Shown here piece after piece: positions 17,285-32,894 of a DNA stretch of 64,000 nucleotides. Under the pieces are notes generated by a model. That model was not told where the DNA came from. It saw nothing but the letters and a program-made list of their open reading frames with translations, and made no database searches. The position numbers and the translations under genes are program-made. Every line of letters starts with the position of its first letter. The stretch's first letter is position 1. Source of the DNA: Haliclona indistincta (taxonomy: Eukaryota > Porifera > Demospongiae > Haplosclerida > Chalinidae); contig OZ024786.1 of NCBI GenBank assembly GCA_964017065.1, positions 151,501 through 215,500 of the forward strand, written 5' to 3'.

Positions 17285-17421
17285 TTCTGCCGTTTCAATA
17301 TTTTACTACTTGATCGTAAACGAATAAATAGAACACACTGCACATGACCAGTTATTTATTAATATTAACTTAACGGTTAGCGATCACGCCCACAAGTCAC
17401 AAGAACAAGGAACGAGACAAG
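17285..17421. promoter_or_regulatory. Divergent MAN2A / AP3S promoter
   Basis: Only 137 bp separate the two start codons, which point away from each other. Both promoters and both 5' UTRs must lie here. The sequence is AT-rich with ATTTATTAATATTAA; no clear initiator or TATA assignment can be made. Confidence 0.75.
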
Positions 17422-18981
17422 ATGATAAAGGCGATCCTAGTGTTCAATAACCAGGGCAAGCCACGCATCTCCAAGTTCTATGTGCACTTCGTAAGCTGTG
17501 TTCTCAACGTGTAATAGCTGCTTTACTCTCCGCCTCTCACAGAATGAGGATGACCAGCAAGCTATCATAAAGGAGGTGTACCACCTTGTGTCTAGACGAG
17601 ATGACACTGTGTGCAACTTCATAGAAGGACCAAGGTATGAGTCAGTTGAGGGTTCTTACACTCATGCAACATGTTCTCTCTCTCTCTCTCTCTCTCCCTC
17701 CCTCTTCCTCTCTCCATAGTAAGCTTGGTGTTGGTGATTTCAGGCTGATATATCGTCACTATGCTACTCTTTACTTTGTCTTCTGTGTGGATCACTCTGA
17801 GAGTGAGCTGGGTATACTGGATCTGATACAAGTGAGTACAGGGGGTGAGGCTTACAGTCAGAGGGTGGGGCTTACAGTCAGAGGGTGGGGCTTACAGTCA
17901 GAGGGTGGGGCTTACAGTCAGAGGGTGGGGCTTACAGTCAGAGAGTGGGGCTTACAGTCAGAGGGTGGGGCTTACAGTCAGAGGGTGGGGCTTACAGTCA
18001 GAGGGTGGGGCTTGTATTAGATGTGCAGATTTTAGGCAGTAAAATGTGTCGTGATGAGACATCTGTATTATAAGTGTTACATATACATGTATAGGTTGTT
18101 ATTATGAGCATCTGTCATAATTGCATGTTCAGTCTAGCAAGTACTCCACTTGGTGAACTAATTCACTCACTTCCCTCCCTCCCCTTCCTTCTCTTTCCTC
18201 CTCCTTCTTAATTCCTCTCCCTCCCTCTCTCTTCCTCTCCTATCCACAGGTATTTGTTGAGACTCTTGACCGTTGCTTTGAGAATGTGTGTGAGCTAGAT
18301 CTTATCTTTCATGTTGATAAGGTTCACAATATTCTCACTGAGATCTGTATGGGCGGATTAGTGATGGAGACCAGTATTGCTGAGGTGGTCAGCCATGTTG
18401 AGGCGCAGAACAAGATGGAGAAGAGTGAGAGCAGCCCAACCACTGCACTCAAGGTACGGGGATGCTAAAAAAATTTGCTAGAAGCCTTTTTATCTAAAAT
18501 TTGTAACAACAATGCCCTAAATTTGTAACTATCATGTGTAACTATGGGGATTTGGATAGAATGTAAAAATCTCTGTAACCTGACTCACACCCAGGACCTA
18601 TGGGTTTATATGCTGACTACATGCAATGTGTTGAACCATTTGTACTATAGCATGCATTGGTTATTTGTTATTCTGACCCTGTGTTGATTTGAGACTAGCC
18701 GCTCATTCAAGTAAATCCGATACTAGTCTAGTTCATTGGAGACATCGCCTGAACAATGCTATGTTGGTTGGGTATTTGTATGATGCATTCATCAGGCTAG
18801 AAATTTAGATTATGTATAAAGTCAATATTTTCATTACTGTCTCTTTCCCGTCCCTCATCAGAGCACGATGTCATCTGCTCCTAATCGTGCCTTCTCAGCT
18901 GTGAAGAACATCCAGCTCACTAACAACATTAAGATGCCCTCAGCTCCTAAACTACGCTCTCTCAACATGAAACTGAGCTAG
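17422..18981 (+). CDS. AP3S1: AP-3 complex sigma subunit
   Basis: Small subunit of the AP-3 adaptor, which sorts cargo from endosomes to lysosomes and lysosome-related organelles. Exons are 17422-17490, 17543-17634, 17720-17831, 18250-18453, 18862-18981, all phase-compatible. The start MIKAILVFNNQGKPRISKFY is the family start. IYRHYATLYFVFCVD, SESELGILDLIQVFVETLD and CFENVCELDLIFH are diagnostic of the sigma3 longin-like fold and separate it from sigma1/2. The C-terminal tail after the longin domain (AVKNIQLTNNIKMPSAP) is shorter and divergent but keeps the AVKN motif. The third intron contains a 20-bp repeat array. AP3S1 versus AP3S2 cannot be decided, since that is a vertebrate duplication. 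Confidence 0.96.
17845..18014. repeat. 20-bp minisatellite in AP3S intron
   Basis: About 8.5 copies of CAGTCAGAGGGTGGGGCTTA begin 13 bp after the splice donor at 17832. The donor-proximal sequence GTGAGTACAGGGGGTGAGGC is a partial version of the same unit, so the array seems to have grown from the start of the intron. Confidence 0.93.
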
Positions 18982-19781
18982 ACATGCTCTAGATTATGAT
19001 AGATTACGATTGTATATAATGTCTAGTGTGTGAGTTATATAAGTATTAGTTATTACATAGTACGTCATCTTTGACCAATCGGATTGCTCTATTCGAGGGC
19101 ATTAATGTAGGTTATTGACCGCGCGTAGCGTCTTCTATAGCAACAGACCGTTGCGTCTTTGCGAGTTTAAAAAATTCGCGATGTTATAGCGCTCACAGTG
19201 ATGAACTATGTAATAAATCATTTATTGCCCTACACAACTCGGGCATTAACCGACATTAATGACCTCGGGAAAGTCGTTGCCCTCGTACAGTCTCGGGCTG
19301 CGCCCTCGACCGTTACTCGGGCGACCGACTTTCCCGCGGTCATTAATGTCGGTTAATGCCCTCGCGTGAGGGCAATAACGTGTGTTTGTCCCTTGTCAGT
19401 ATATATACTTGGGGTTAAAACTAAAAACACGCAGTGGAACCTCTTAATAAGGGACACAGGGACAGCAAGGGATCATCTAGTAGGAGAGGTTGTCAAGGCG
19501 ATGCATTGAAAGGAGGGAAACTCCTTATTTGGAATGTACTCGGGAGGTAAAAGGTTGACAGTTGATCAGAGTGTTCACAATCTGCTAATATACCGATCCA
19601 TCGATCTAGTATGGGACATAATGGTATAGGTTCCATCATGATCTTTATAAGCACTGACATGTGTACAGGTTATCGGAGAAAATTATTCAACAACAATGTC
19701 ATACAAACCAAGATAGTGCTATTTCACTGAACAACAACTACATTTCATTGAACTACACAAGAGAGAGAGAGAGAGAGGAGG
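18982..19781. other. Convergent intergenic interval with hairpin element
   Basis: No gene was seen. Between 19222 and 19384 two arms (CGGGCATTAACCGACATTAA and complement) flank CTCGGGCTGCGCCCTCG, forming a strong hairpin. A related GGGC-rich hairpin with the same CTCGGGCTGCGCCC-type core is at 33494-33630. The rest, up to the PRUNE2 stop at 19782, shows only a GA run at 19761. Confidence 0.7.
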
Positions 19782-24596
<4,815 letters not shown>

Positions 24597-24718
24597 TGCC
24601 AACACGAGCTAAGCCAGCTTGAGACCACGAGTACTCGACAACAGATCGTCACACACAATACACTGCTGGAGGCAAGGCTTGCTGAGTGTGAACCACACCC
24701 ATCTACCACGCCCACATA
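24597..24718. promoter_or_regulatory. Divergent PRUNE2 / MESH1 promoter
   Basis: 122 bp between opposing start codons. No TATA box was evident. It must contain both transcription start regions, and the same arrangement is seen for MAN2A/AP3S. Confidence 0.75.
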
Positions 24719-27595
24719 ATGGAGCTCGGTCAGCTACTCGATGCTGTGCATTTTGCTGCTCTGAAGCACTCGACTCAGAGACGCAAGGACCCAGAGCAGA
24801 CCCCGTACATCAACCACCCGATAGGAGTCGCTCATATACTGTGGAGCGAGGGAGGAGTGAGCGATCTAGCTACTCTACAGGTGAGTACGTGTGGGAGGGG
24901 CTAGCTCCTACCCGCTCTATACAGGTGAGTGTGGGAGGGGCTAGCTCCTACCCGCTCTATACAGGTGAGTGTGGGAGGGGCTAGCTCCTACCCGCTCTAT
25001 ACAGGTGAGTGTGGGAGGGGCTAGCTCCTACCCGCTCTACAAGTGAGTGTGGGAGGGGCTAGCTCCTACCCACTCTATACAGGTGAGTGTGGGAGGGGCT
25101 AGCTCCTACCCACTCTACAGGTGAGTGTGGGAGGGGCTAGCTCCTACCCGCTCTACTGGTGAGTGTGGGAGGGGCTAGCTCCTACCCGCTCTACCGGTGA
25201 GTGTGGGAGGGGCTAGCTCCTACCCGCTCTACAGGTGAGTGTGGGAGGGGCTAGCTCCTACCCGCTCTACAGGTGAGTGTGGGAGGGGCTAGCTCCTACC
25301 CGCTCTACAGGTGAGTGTGGGAGGGGCTAGCTCCTACCCACTCTACAGGTGAGTGTGGGAGGGGCTAGCTCCTACCCGCTCTACTGGTGAGTGTGGGAGG
25401 GGCTAGCTCCTACCCGCTCTACCGGTGAGTGTGGGAGGGGCTAGCTCCTACCCGCTCTACAGGTGAGTGTGGGAGGGGCTAGCTCCTACCCGCTCTACAG
25501 GTGAGTGTGGGAGGGGCTAGCTCCTACCCGCTCTACCAGTGAGTGTGGGAGGGGCTAGCTCCTACCCACTCTGCAGGTGAGTGTGGGAGGGGCTAGCTCC
25601 TACCCACTCTATAGGTGAGTGTGGGAGGGGCTAGCTCCTACCCGCTCTATAGGTGAGTGTGGGAGGGGCTAGCTCCTATCCGCTCTATAGGTGAGTGTGG
25701 GAGGGGCTAGCTCCTACTCGCTCTACACTCTTGCAATGCTCAAGTGTAGAGTGTCACCTTCATGCACTAATGTGTTCAGTCTCTGTAGTCACTGTTGTTT
25801 TCATTCACACGATGGAGGATGATCAGAGACTGAACACATTAGTGCATGAAGGTGACACCTTCGATCAGCGGAGCAGTAACTTACTGTATTATGACGTATT
25901 GATGAATCAATGGGTGTGGTCAGTGTATGTGTATCACAGGCAGCTGTGCTCCATGACACAGTGGAGGACACACAGACCACACTGGATGAGATCAGTGATA
26001 GGTTTGGACCAGAGGTGAGAGGACTGGTGGATGAGATGAGCGATGATAAGGCACTTCCCAAGATGGAGCGAAAGAGATTACAAGTGAGCCTTACACACAG
26101 AGATGTACCACAAACACTCTAGAAAATAGTGCATGAATTTTTTTTCGTTGGTGTTCTCAAATTTTTATGCATTTTTGATTGGAGGAACAAAATTTACTCT
26201 TGGAAATAAAAAATCTAGCTGTCTAGCCAAAACGTGTGCAAAAATTTACAGTTGATTAAAGTACTACATGACTACATGTAGAGAATGAAATTTTAAGATA
26301 ATTACATGTATTAATGTGATGAGAAAAAAACGCTTTATCACGATTGGTATAGATGACTTCGGTGTGAACTCTCACCTCATTAAACGCGAGGCAATCTTGG
26401 TAGGCGTGCCTAGGTCGAGCGTTTAAGTTACACCCCTTTGGGGTCAGTGCAGCCTTCTTTCGTGTGTTAAAGCAAGAAAACTATAAAATCAGAGGTCTGG
26501 GTTGCTTGAAGAGCGATTACTACTCCCAACCTTTACATCTGAGGCCCGAAGAGCGGCGGCTACACCCAAAAGCCACGCCGTAGTACAGGCGTGGCTTTTG
26601 GGTGTACCAATCGCTCGTCAGGCCTCAGATTTGTAGTTTCGGAGTAGTAATCGCTCTTCAAGCAACTCAGGCCTCTGATTTTATAGTTTTCTTGCTTTAA
26701 CACACGAAAGAAGGCTGCACTGACCCCAAAGGGGTGTAACTTAAACGCTCGACCTAGGCACGCCTACCAAGATTGCCTCGCGTTTAATGAGGTGAGAGTT
26801 CACACCGAAGTCATCTATAATATGCTAAATTCTTCTCTCCCTCTCTCCCTCCCTCCCTCCCTTCCTCTCTCTCCCCAGATTGTTCATGCTCCTCACTGTA
26901 GCCATAAAGCCAAGCTAGTGAAGCTAGGTGACAAGCTGTATAACATCAGAGATCTCACACGATGCACTCCTCAAGGATGGAGCGAGGAGAGAGTGCTCGA
27001 GTACTTCAAATGGGCAGCACAGGTCAGAAAGTGACACACCTACTGTATGTGCTATTGCATGCTACTTGGAGCAATGAAAACACCTGATCTGCACAAGTTA
27101 TTATCAGTGGCGGATCCAGGGGGGGAATCGGGTGCCAATTCCCCCCCTTCGCGAGCACGTTTAATTAATTCATAGACTATTTTATTGATTGCCACGCCTA
27201 AAGTTTTACCTACAGTGCAACACTCTTACCAGAGTTCTCACTACTGACTAGCGCGCTCGCTGTGTTGTGTACTGACTAGCGCGCTCGCTGCGATGATGCG
27301 TGCCGGAGTCAATTATTACGACCTTCATGAATATTAATTAGCTAAACTTTTTCGGCGCCGCTCCGCCGCACATTGACCCTCCCCATCTTCTTTTCCTGGA
27401 TCCGCCACTGTTATTATAGTACACTGAACTTATAGCTAGTTATAAATATTATATTTCTGGATCTGGAGAGGTGGTCTCATTGTGCTCTTCTCTCTACCAA
27501 TACAGGTTGTGAAGGGTTTGTTGGGAACTAATGAATCACTAGAGCAGAAGATTCAAGAAGTGTTACAGACGAGAGGACTATCATTATACAACTGA
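24719..27595 (+). CDS. HDDC3: MESH1 / HDDC3, metazoan SpoT-like (p)ppGpp and NADPH phosphohydrolase
   Basis: Small stand-alone HD-domain hydrolase. The family hydrolyses the 3'-pyrophosphate of ppGpp and, in animals, the 2'-phosphate of NADPH. Exons are 24719-24880, 25940-26083, 26879-27022, 27506-27595, all phase 0, giving 179 residues. The human protein, as I recall it, is also 179 residues. Metal-binding motifs are NHPIGVAHIL (His), LLHDTVEDT-type LHDTVEDT (HD) and [12 protein letters not shown] (Asp). RRKDPEQTPYINHP and LPKMERKRLQ are family hallmarks. Intron 1 contains a 38-bp repeat made of splice-donor sequence and a MITE. Intron 2 contains a 470-bp near-perfect palindrome. A broken copy of exons 3-4 lies at 43798-44356. 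Confidence 0.96.
24873..25730. repeat. 38/40-bp minisatellite built from the MESH1 exon 1 splice donor
   Basis: About 22 units, each beginning CTCTACAGGTGAGTGTGGGA and containing GGGGCTAGCTCCTACCC. The first unit spans the true exon-intron junction (CTCTACAG at 24873-24880, then GTGAGT). Every unit therefore carries a near-consensus 5' splice site and also a plausible CTCTACAG acceptor. Variants end TACAAG, ACTGG, ACCGG, ATAGG or GCAGG. Confidence 0.97.
25733..25858. mobile_element. Foldback MITE family 1, copy 6 (loop inverted)
   Basis: Same arms (AGTGTAGAGTGTCACCTTCA and GTGCATGAAGGTGACAC) but the central loop reads TTTTCATTCACACGATGGAG, the reverse complement of the orientation in the copies at 12392 and 21391. 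It abuts the 38-bp array in MESH1 intron 1. Confidence 0.9.
26348..26821. mobile_element. Near-perfect 474-bp palindrome in MESH1 intron 2
   Basis: Left arm starts TATAGATGACTTCGGTGTGA and right arm ends TCACACCGAAGTCATCTATA. The arms are about 230 bp with few mismatches, and the centre is near 26580, where CACCCAAAAGCCACGCC is answered by GGCGTGGCTTTTGGGTG. The flanking TA is compatible with a TA target site. Within the MESH1 transcript it would fold into a long double-stranded stem. Confidence 0.92.
27105..27410. mobile_element. hAT-like MITE in MESH1 intron 3
   Basis: Left end CAGTGGCGGATCCAGG and right end CCTGGATCCGCCACTG are perfect complements. They are flanked by TTATTAT on both sides (27098-27104 and 27411-27417). 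Non-coding. Confidence 0.85.
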
Positions 27596-28396
27596 GTGTG
27601 TGTGCATGTGACCAGTGTCAATAAATGTTTATTACATGTATGAGAATAATTATAATGACTATAATACATGCACAACACAACTGTTAATGTCATTGACACA
27701 ACACAACATTAGGCTAATGACTAATGTTGTGTTATAATGACAAATGTTAATGTATTATAATGTTAAACCACTCCACATGAGCACTCTTGTTGTAAGTAGT
27801 GGTGTGTATGCCACTGTATCGACTGGTGATCAAGAAGATTAGACCTGATTACAAAGGAATTCTGCTTCTGACTAGAATATGGATTAGTCAGTTCTTGTGT
27901 CTAGTGCAAGTCACTACATACATTAACATTATCAAAGTTGGAGTAGGACTGCATGCACATGAGCAATGTTGTCAAGATTTGCTCCTGAACGAGTAGCCAG
28001 GAGGGAGGTAATGAATTCTTTCTATTGAACGTTCATCCCTGAAAATTCTGAGACAGACGTGGTTTCTAGGTCGGATAAGGAAAATCTTTGTCCAGATGAA
28101 AAAATGGTGCAGAAGAGCTAGGATTCAACGACTGGCGGTTTGGATTTTGTACTGACACACGATGGATTCACACATGTTCAGCTTGTAGTGTCAGAGGGTG
28201 GGTCATAGCACAATCATTATAATAATAGTATGTGAAAATAATAGTTAGTTAAATATTGACAATACAAACATTAACGCAAAGTGAGATTATTCTACAGAAC
28301 ATACATCTACTAGTGTACATATCAATAATGTGATAAGTTGTATGCACAATGTGTCAGGTTCACTAAGCTACAGTCAGCACTCTATTATCGTCTACC
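27596..28396. other. Intergenic region between MESH1 and the SRCR gene
   Basis: Convergent 3' ends. Contains AATAAA-like signals (AATAAATGTTTATT at 27620) for MESH1. No supported gene; a short open frame at 27799-27996 has no recognisable features. Confidence 0.6.
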
Positions 28397-29829
28397 CTAC
28401 GCTCTATCATTAATTCGCTCATGTCCATTGCGCCTGTGGTGTTGGTAACCTTTAAAAATGCAAAATAGGATGCCAACCACTGCCCCTATTATGATGAATC
28501 CCAATATTATCATTGCTGCTATACCAGCATCTTGAAGGGCCTGGGTTTTTTCTGTAAACAAATTGAAAAACTGTAACAAATAATTATGTCACTAGTTTAC
28601 CAGCTTGATAGTTGCATAAGTATTTATTCCCAGCACTGAAGATACCATCAAGACTCTTGTCGAACTCTATAATACGTAAGAGCATATTAGGTAAAATATC
28701 TGCTAGTATATTCTGTGATCAGACATGCACTTACGGCAGATAACTTCATACTGGTTTTCATCACAGTGCTCCACTATAGTGACTGATGATCGCTTGATAC
28801 AATCAGTGAAACATGGAAAGGAGACATTGCAAGCTGACAGATCATCAATCTTCCATGATTTTTTCTGGTCACTATAAAAATACAACTAAACTCGAACACA
28901 ATTATGATCCTAAATTTACTTGGAAGAAATTGGAGGATGACTAGAGCCAGTGTACCCTATTTGACGGCATGCTGAATCACCAGCACTGCTTGACATATTT
29001 TTTGTGCACACTGGCAACCACGTGTTATCAAAGTTAATCTGTAACAGTTCAGTACGATCACCATCACTCTCTTTGATTCTACGGACCTGCCCATTGTAAG
29101 GTTGATCACCAGAATTAAAAGTACCTGTACAGTTATTGAAGAACAAATTAAGACAGTGACTATAATTATATCAAGAAGCATGATGCTTTCGCTTACTACA
29201 CTGAATTCCCACAAACTCTTCACAACCCTCCTTTGGAATTAGTTCATCACTGTTGTCACATCTCAAGAGAAATATGTCACCCTCAGTAGAAGGGAACTTG
29301 ACCTCAGGACAACGTATACCAGTGATAGCTGTTGAATGTAGATCGGCAGGGTCATTATACCTGCACACAACATGTAGATTGATATTGCAATCCATGCATG
29401 ATGCATGAAATAGTTAGTAAAATTAATTTTACCCCAATCTGGTTGCTGAGCCCCATTTTGTGAAGGTAGTATGTTTCTTTTGTCTGCAAGCAGCAGCAGC
29501 TGCTCCAACATTGGTCACTATTGTACCATTCATCTGATAACATACAACATTCCACTTGCCCTGACTATATACCTGTATACATGCAGTAGTTAAGTTAACT
29601 ATAATAAATTATAGCAGTCTACATGTAGCTTACCTGCAGAACTCCTTCATAGTTGACATTGCCATTAAACGAAAGTTGAACATTACCTTCAAAATCTGGT
29701 GTTTGTGCTCTCACTTGTAAGAAATACATAAGTTTCATTGCATGATAACATAGCGCATTACAGAATTGGCATTATACCTTGTGCAAAGATGCAGGTGATA
29801 GCAAAGCATAGCCCCACGATCAGCTCCAT
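28397..29829 (-). CDS. SRCR-domain type I membrane protein
   Basis: Small cell-surface protein with scavenger-receptor cysteine-rich-like domains. Sponge genomes carry many such receptors, often linked to immunity or adhesion, but the ligand here is unknown. Exons from 5' to 3': 29829-29778, 29713-29634, 29572-29433, 29360-29197, 29124-28920, 28871-28735, 28666-28601, 28551-28397, totalling 332 residues plus stop. Signal peptide MELIVGLCFAITCIFAQ. The first SRCR-like domain is about residues 22-140 (GVLQVYSQGKWNVVCYQ, AAACRQ). The second is about 165-255 (LLQINFDNTWLPVCT, SACRQIGYTG). A single transmembrane helix follows (AAMIILGFIIIGAVVGILFC) with a short basic tail (KGYQHHRRNGHERINDRA). Both domains are cysteine-poor and divergent, so the domain call rests on the W-x-V/P-V-C and ACRQ-GY pattern. 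Confidence 0.82.
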
Positions 29830-30291
29830 ACACAGCTGCACTGACAAACTGATTAGAAATTGTAGTACCGGTACTGAACTAAATAACAGGTGGTTCACAG
29901 CTTTATTTCAGCTGGCTCACAGCTTTATTTCAGCTGAGGAAACCACACAAAAGGGCATATGATATACACTTCAAAGAAAATCATATAAAATTAATGATGA
30001 ATCAATTAAAGTCGCGACTGTAATTATTCATTATTGTAGTTTATTCACATAATGCTGCTTATAGGAGTGAAGCCAAATTCTAGGAACCATAATAACGGTA
30101 ACATTAGCTATCCATTATATACACCCAATAAATATCAAGTCTATACAACTATAGCTAGCTATAATGCATAGCTAAGAGTGTTTGACCAATCAGATTGCCC
30201 AGTTGGCGTCTCATATGACCCACGGGCTATGACCTGGCTACAAGTTATTGTGGATCTTACATTACCACTCTCTGCTTCAACATGGTCTGCT
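29830..30291. other. Upstream region of the SRCR gene
   Basis: Presumed promoter side of the SRCR gene, AT-rich, with a duplicated phrase CAGCTTTATTTCAGCTG (about 29898-29938). No other gene or element was recognised. Confidence 0.5.
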
Positions 30292-31461
30292 CTATACAGT
30301 TGTTGGTTGACATGCACTTTCACTCAATAAAAACGGATTTCACAATGTGCAGTAGGTCACAATAAAATATAGCTATTAATACTATAATAATAATACATGA
30401 ATAATAATGATCACAGCTCATAACTAGGCACCAAAGGTGCTGATGCCTCGGTGGAATTCCATTGTACACAGCACTGGACTAGCTACAGTAAACTCCATCT
30501 ATTATACAAGCTATAGCACAATTCCTGTACAGTAAGAAATGCAACCATTTCACATACACAGCAACAAACTGCAGCTGTTATACCTTGCTGTACAGCAATC
30601 ACAATGCAGTATAATAGTTATGCAATGCAATTCCTGTATGATGAAATTAAAGCTGAAGAGCGCTGCAACAAGCTGCAATACAGCACTGTTTGCAGAATAA
30701 GCTAGCTTGTTGCAACTATGTAATCAGAAGCCAATCAGTGCTGACCACTAATTCAACTGGGCGTGTCTATAAAGTTCAATTCAAGTGCAGAGCACGGCAC
30801 AGCACATATACACGGCGAGATAGCGTCCTACGCTGCTATCCTGTGACTTATCAGTTTCTAGGCAGTCAACTGTGGATAGTTTTGTCTACGGAGAACTCTA
30901 GATCATCAGCAACTACTGTAGCTCAAGCCGGCGAGCTCAAGCTCGAGCTGTATAGGCCTTCGAGAGAATTTCGCTGGACCTACAAAGCTGTTTTGTAGTA
31001 CAAACGAACTCACTAGCTGTAAGGCAGTCAGCTGTAAACTCTTTTGTCTTTAGAGGAGTCCAGATAGCCGGAACAGCCATCGAGGTACGCATCTCACGAA
31101 CGGAGCTTTAGAACCAACAATCTATCAATACAGTTCCGAGCAAATAGCGATTTCTACCGGTGTTGCTGATATCAGCGCTTAGTTTTTAGCGTGCGATGCG
31201 CTATGCCGGCAACGGACAGACACGCACACAACACGACTACTGTATGCCTCGTGGCTCCACCCACCGAGGCATAATAATCATGACAGCTATACTGGGCACT
31301 GTTTTGGCAGCAGTTCTAGAATATGATTGGTCACATCACTGACCTGGAATAGCATATGAATAACATTATACATAATCAATGAATGGACTTACTGCAATGA
31401 TATCGTCAGCATCTGATTTAAGAGTAGGATAACCTAATATGGTGAAAGGAAGACAATTCAA
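30292..31461 (-). pseudogene. Duplicated last two exons of the gene at 53.2-56.5 kb
   Basis: Near-identical to 53052-53372, apart from one inserted element. On the minus strand it holds the penultimate exon (31433-31393, YPTLKSDADDIIA) and the terminal exon (31343-31287, VSDVTNHILELLPKQCPV, stop). The complete gene has one residue different (LLAKQC). No upstream exons of that gene were found here, so this is a 3'-terminal fragment from segmental duplication; because introns are retained, it is not retroposed. The flanking 3' sequence of the gene (TATACAGTTGTTGGTTGACA) is duplicated too. Confidence 0.85.
30424..31270. mobile_element. CTAGGCACC-family element with paralogous empty site
   Basis: Starts CTAGGCACCAAAGGTGCTGA and ends CTCCACCCACCGAGGC, flanked by CATAA/ATAA. 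The paralogous segment at 53186-53195 reads CCCATAATAATCATGG without the element, which proves an insertion of about 847 bp and its limits. It has no recognised coding sequence. The terminal GCCTCGTGGCTCCACCCACCGAGGC forms a small hairpin. Confidence 0.88.
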
Positions 31462-31989
31462 GGTGGCGGGATACCAAAATTAATGATATTCATGATTTTA
31501 CTGGATACTGTTATTTTCACTACAAGACTGAACTTGGTGGCTGCTTTTTGCACTCAGTCTTACTCGCGCTGTCTCTAGGACCTGATTAATGTAAGTTTCG
31601 AGCCTATGCTCCCCGCCGTCGCAAAGCTACAAGACCGGCCATCGCGAGGATGCTAAACGAAGAGCTTACAGCTACATGAGCACGCTTACCACCCCAGGAT
31701 CTAGGACTTCAAGGATGCTTTTTCGATATCTCTCTTTTGTTCGTTAGATACACGATTGAACGCCAAACAGCCATGAGCAAGCGTCGCTAGCTCTGCACTC
31801 GAGAAGCGCGCAGCAAATCGGATCCTTGAATACCTGGAGATACGATAGATGAACACACTGAAGAGTTCTTGGCCCGCTACGATTCACATAGAAGTAGAAA
31901 AACTGCGGCACACAAAATGGAGAGCAACATCTCCAAGCTCGCGATGGTCGGTCTTGTAGCTTCGCGACAGCAGGGAGAAGTCTGCTACG

Positions 31990-32272
31990 CTGTTCACAAA
32001 CTCACTGGCTGCAAGGCAGCCAGCTGTAGACAACTTTGTCTCCAGAGAAGTCTATAACACCACCAACAGCCATCCAGGTGAGCTATTCACATGGTAACTT
32101 ACGCACTAAGCTTTAAAATCAAACTTCTTAAAATTCAAATCCGAGCAAATATCGATTTCTACCACTGTTGCTTGTTTCAGCAATTAGTTTTCAGCGAGCT
32201 ACGAGAAATCGTTGCGACAGAATGACTGACACCACGACTACTGTATGCCTCGTGGCTCCACCCACCGAGGCA
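31990..32272. mobile_element. CTAGGCACC-family element, 5'-truncated copy
   Basis: Matches 31005-31270 of the neighbouring full copy, including CCAGCTGTAGACAACTTTGT-type sequence and the 3' end GGCTCCACCCACCGAGGC. No 5' terminus was found upstream (31462-31989 is otherwise unassigned). Confidence 0.72.
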
Positions 32273-32326
32273 TAACTAGTATGCGGGTATTTTATCTGTG
32301 CGGGAGGTGACGAGAAACTAACAATA

Positions 32327-32894
32327 GAGACCTTTAGATTTACACGTTTTACGCGTAACGTGTAACCTGTAAACTGTAACTCGCGTTTCACGTTACAGGG
32401 GAAATTCCAGTGGCGATTTAGATTCTACAGGTGTGGTTTTTACTTGTGGCGAGGCGGCTACAAACTTCCAGGTTTTGCACCAAGACATGGCTTGAAACAG
32501 ATTTCAAACGCTATAAACAACTGCCAGCACAAGTTTGCTGCCACAGATGAGCTTCCAGCAGTGCAGTGGATAGCGAGCGGTAAGTGAATCTATGGTTACT
32601 TCTCTTCTGTCGAGTGCTGCAGGTGACAGACAGCACGTATCAGCGCTTTAACTAGTCGAACATATAGAGCAGGCATCAAGCTACATTTTTAGCTATAACA
32701 AACGTGGAGCTGACGGAATCTTGAGCAACAGGAACTACAGGGAAACGGCCGACCTGTAGAAGGGGTCCTACACGTTAAGAACGGGGAAAATTGACGTGTG
32801 CTCGACCGTGTAGCGTGAGTGGGCGGTGCTCACGTGATCATCTACACGTTACGCGTACACGTCCAGGTCAAAAACGTGTAAATCTAAATGTCTC
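32327..32894. mobile_element. TIR element with TA target site, TTTAGATTTACACGTTTT ends
   Basis: Left GAGACCTTTAGATTTACACG and right CGTGTAAATCTAAATGTCTC are complementary with one mismatch, flanked by TA. The subterminal regions are rich in ACGCGTAACGTGTA words. No coding capacity was identified. Confidence 0.82.
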
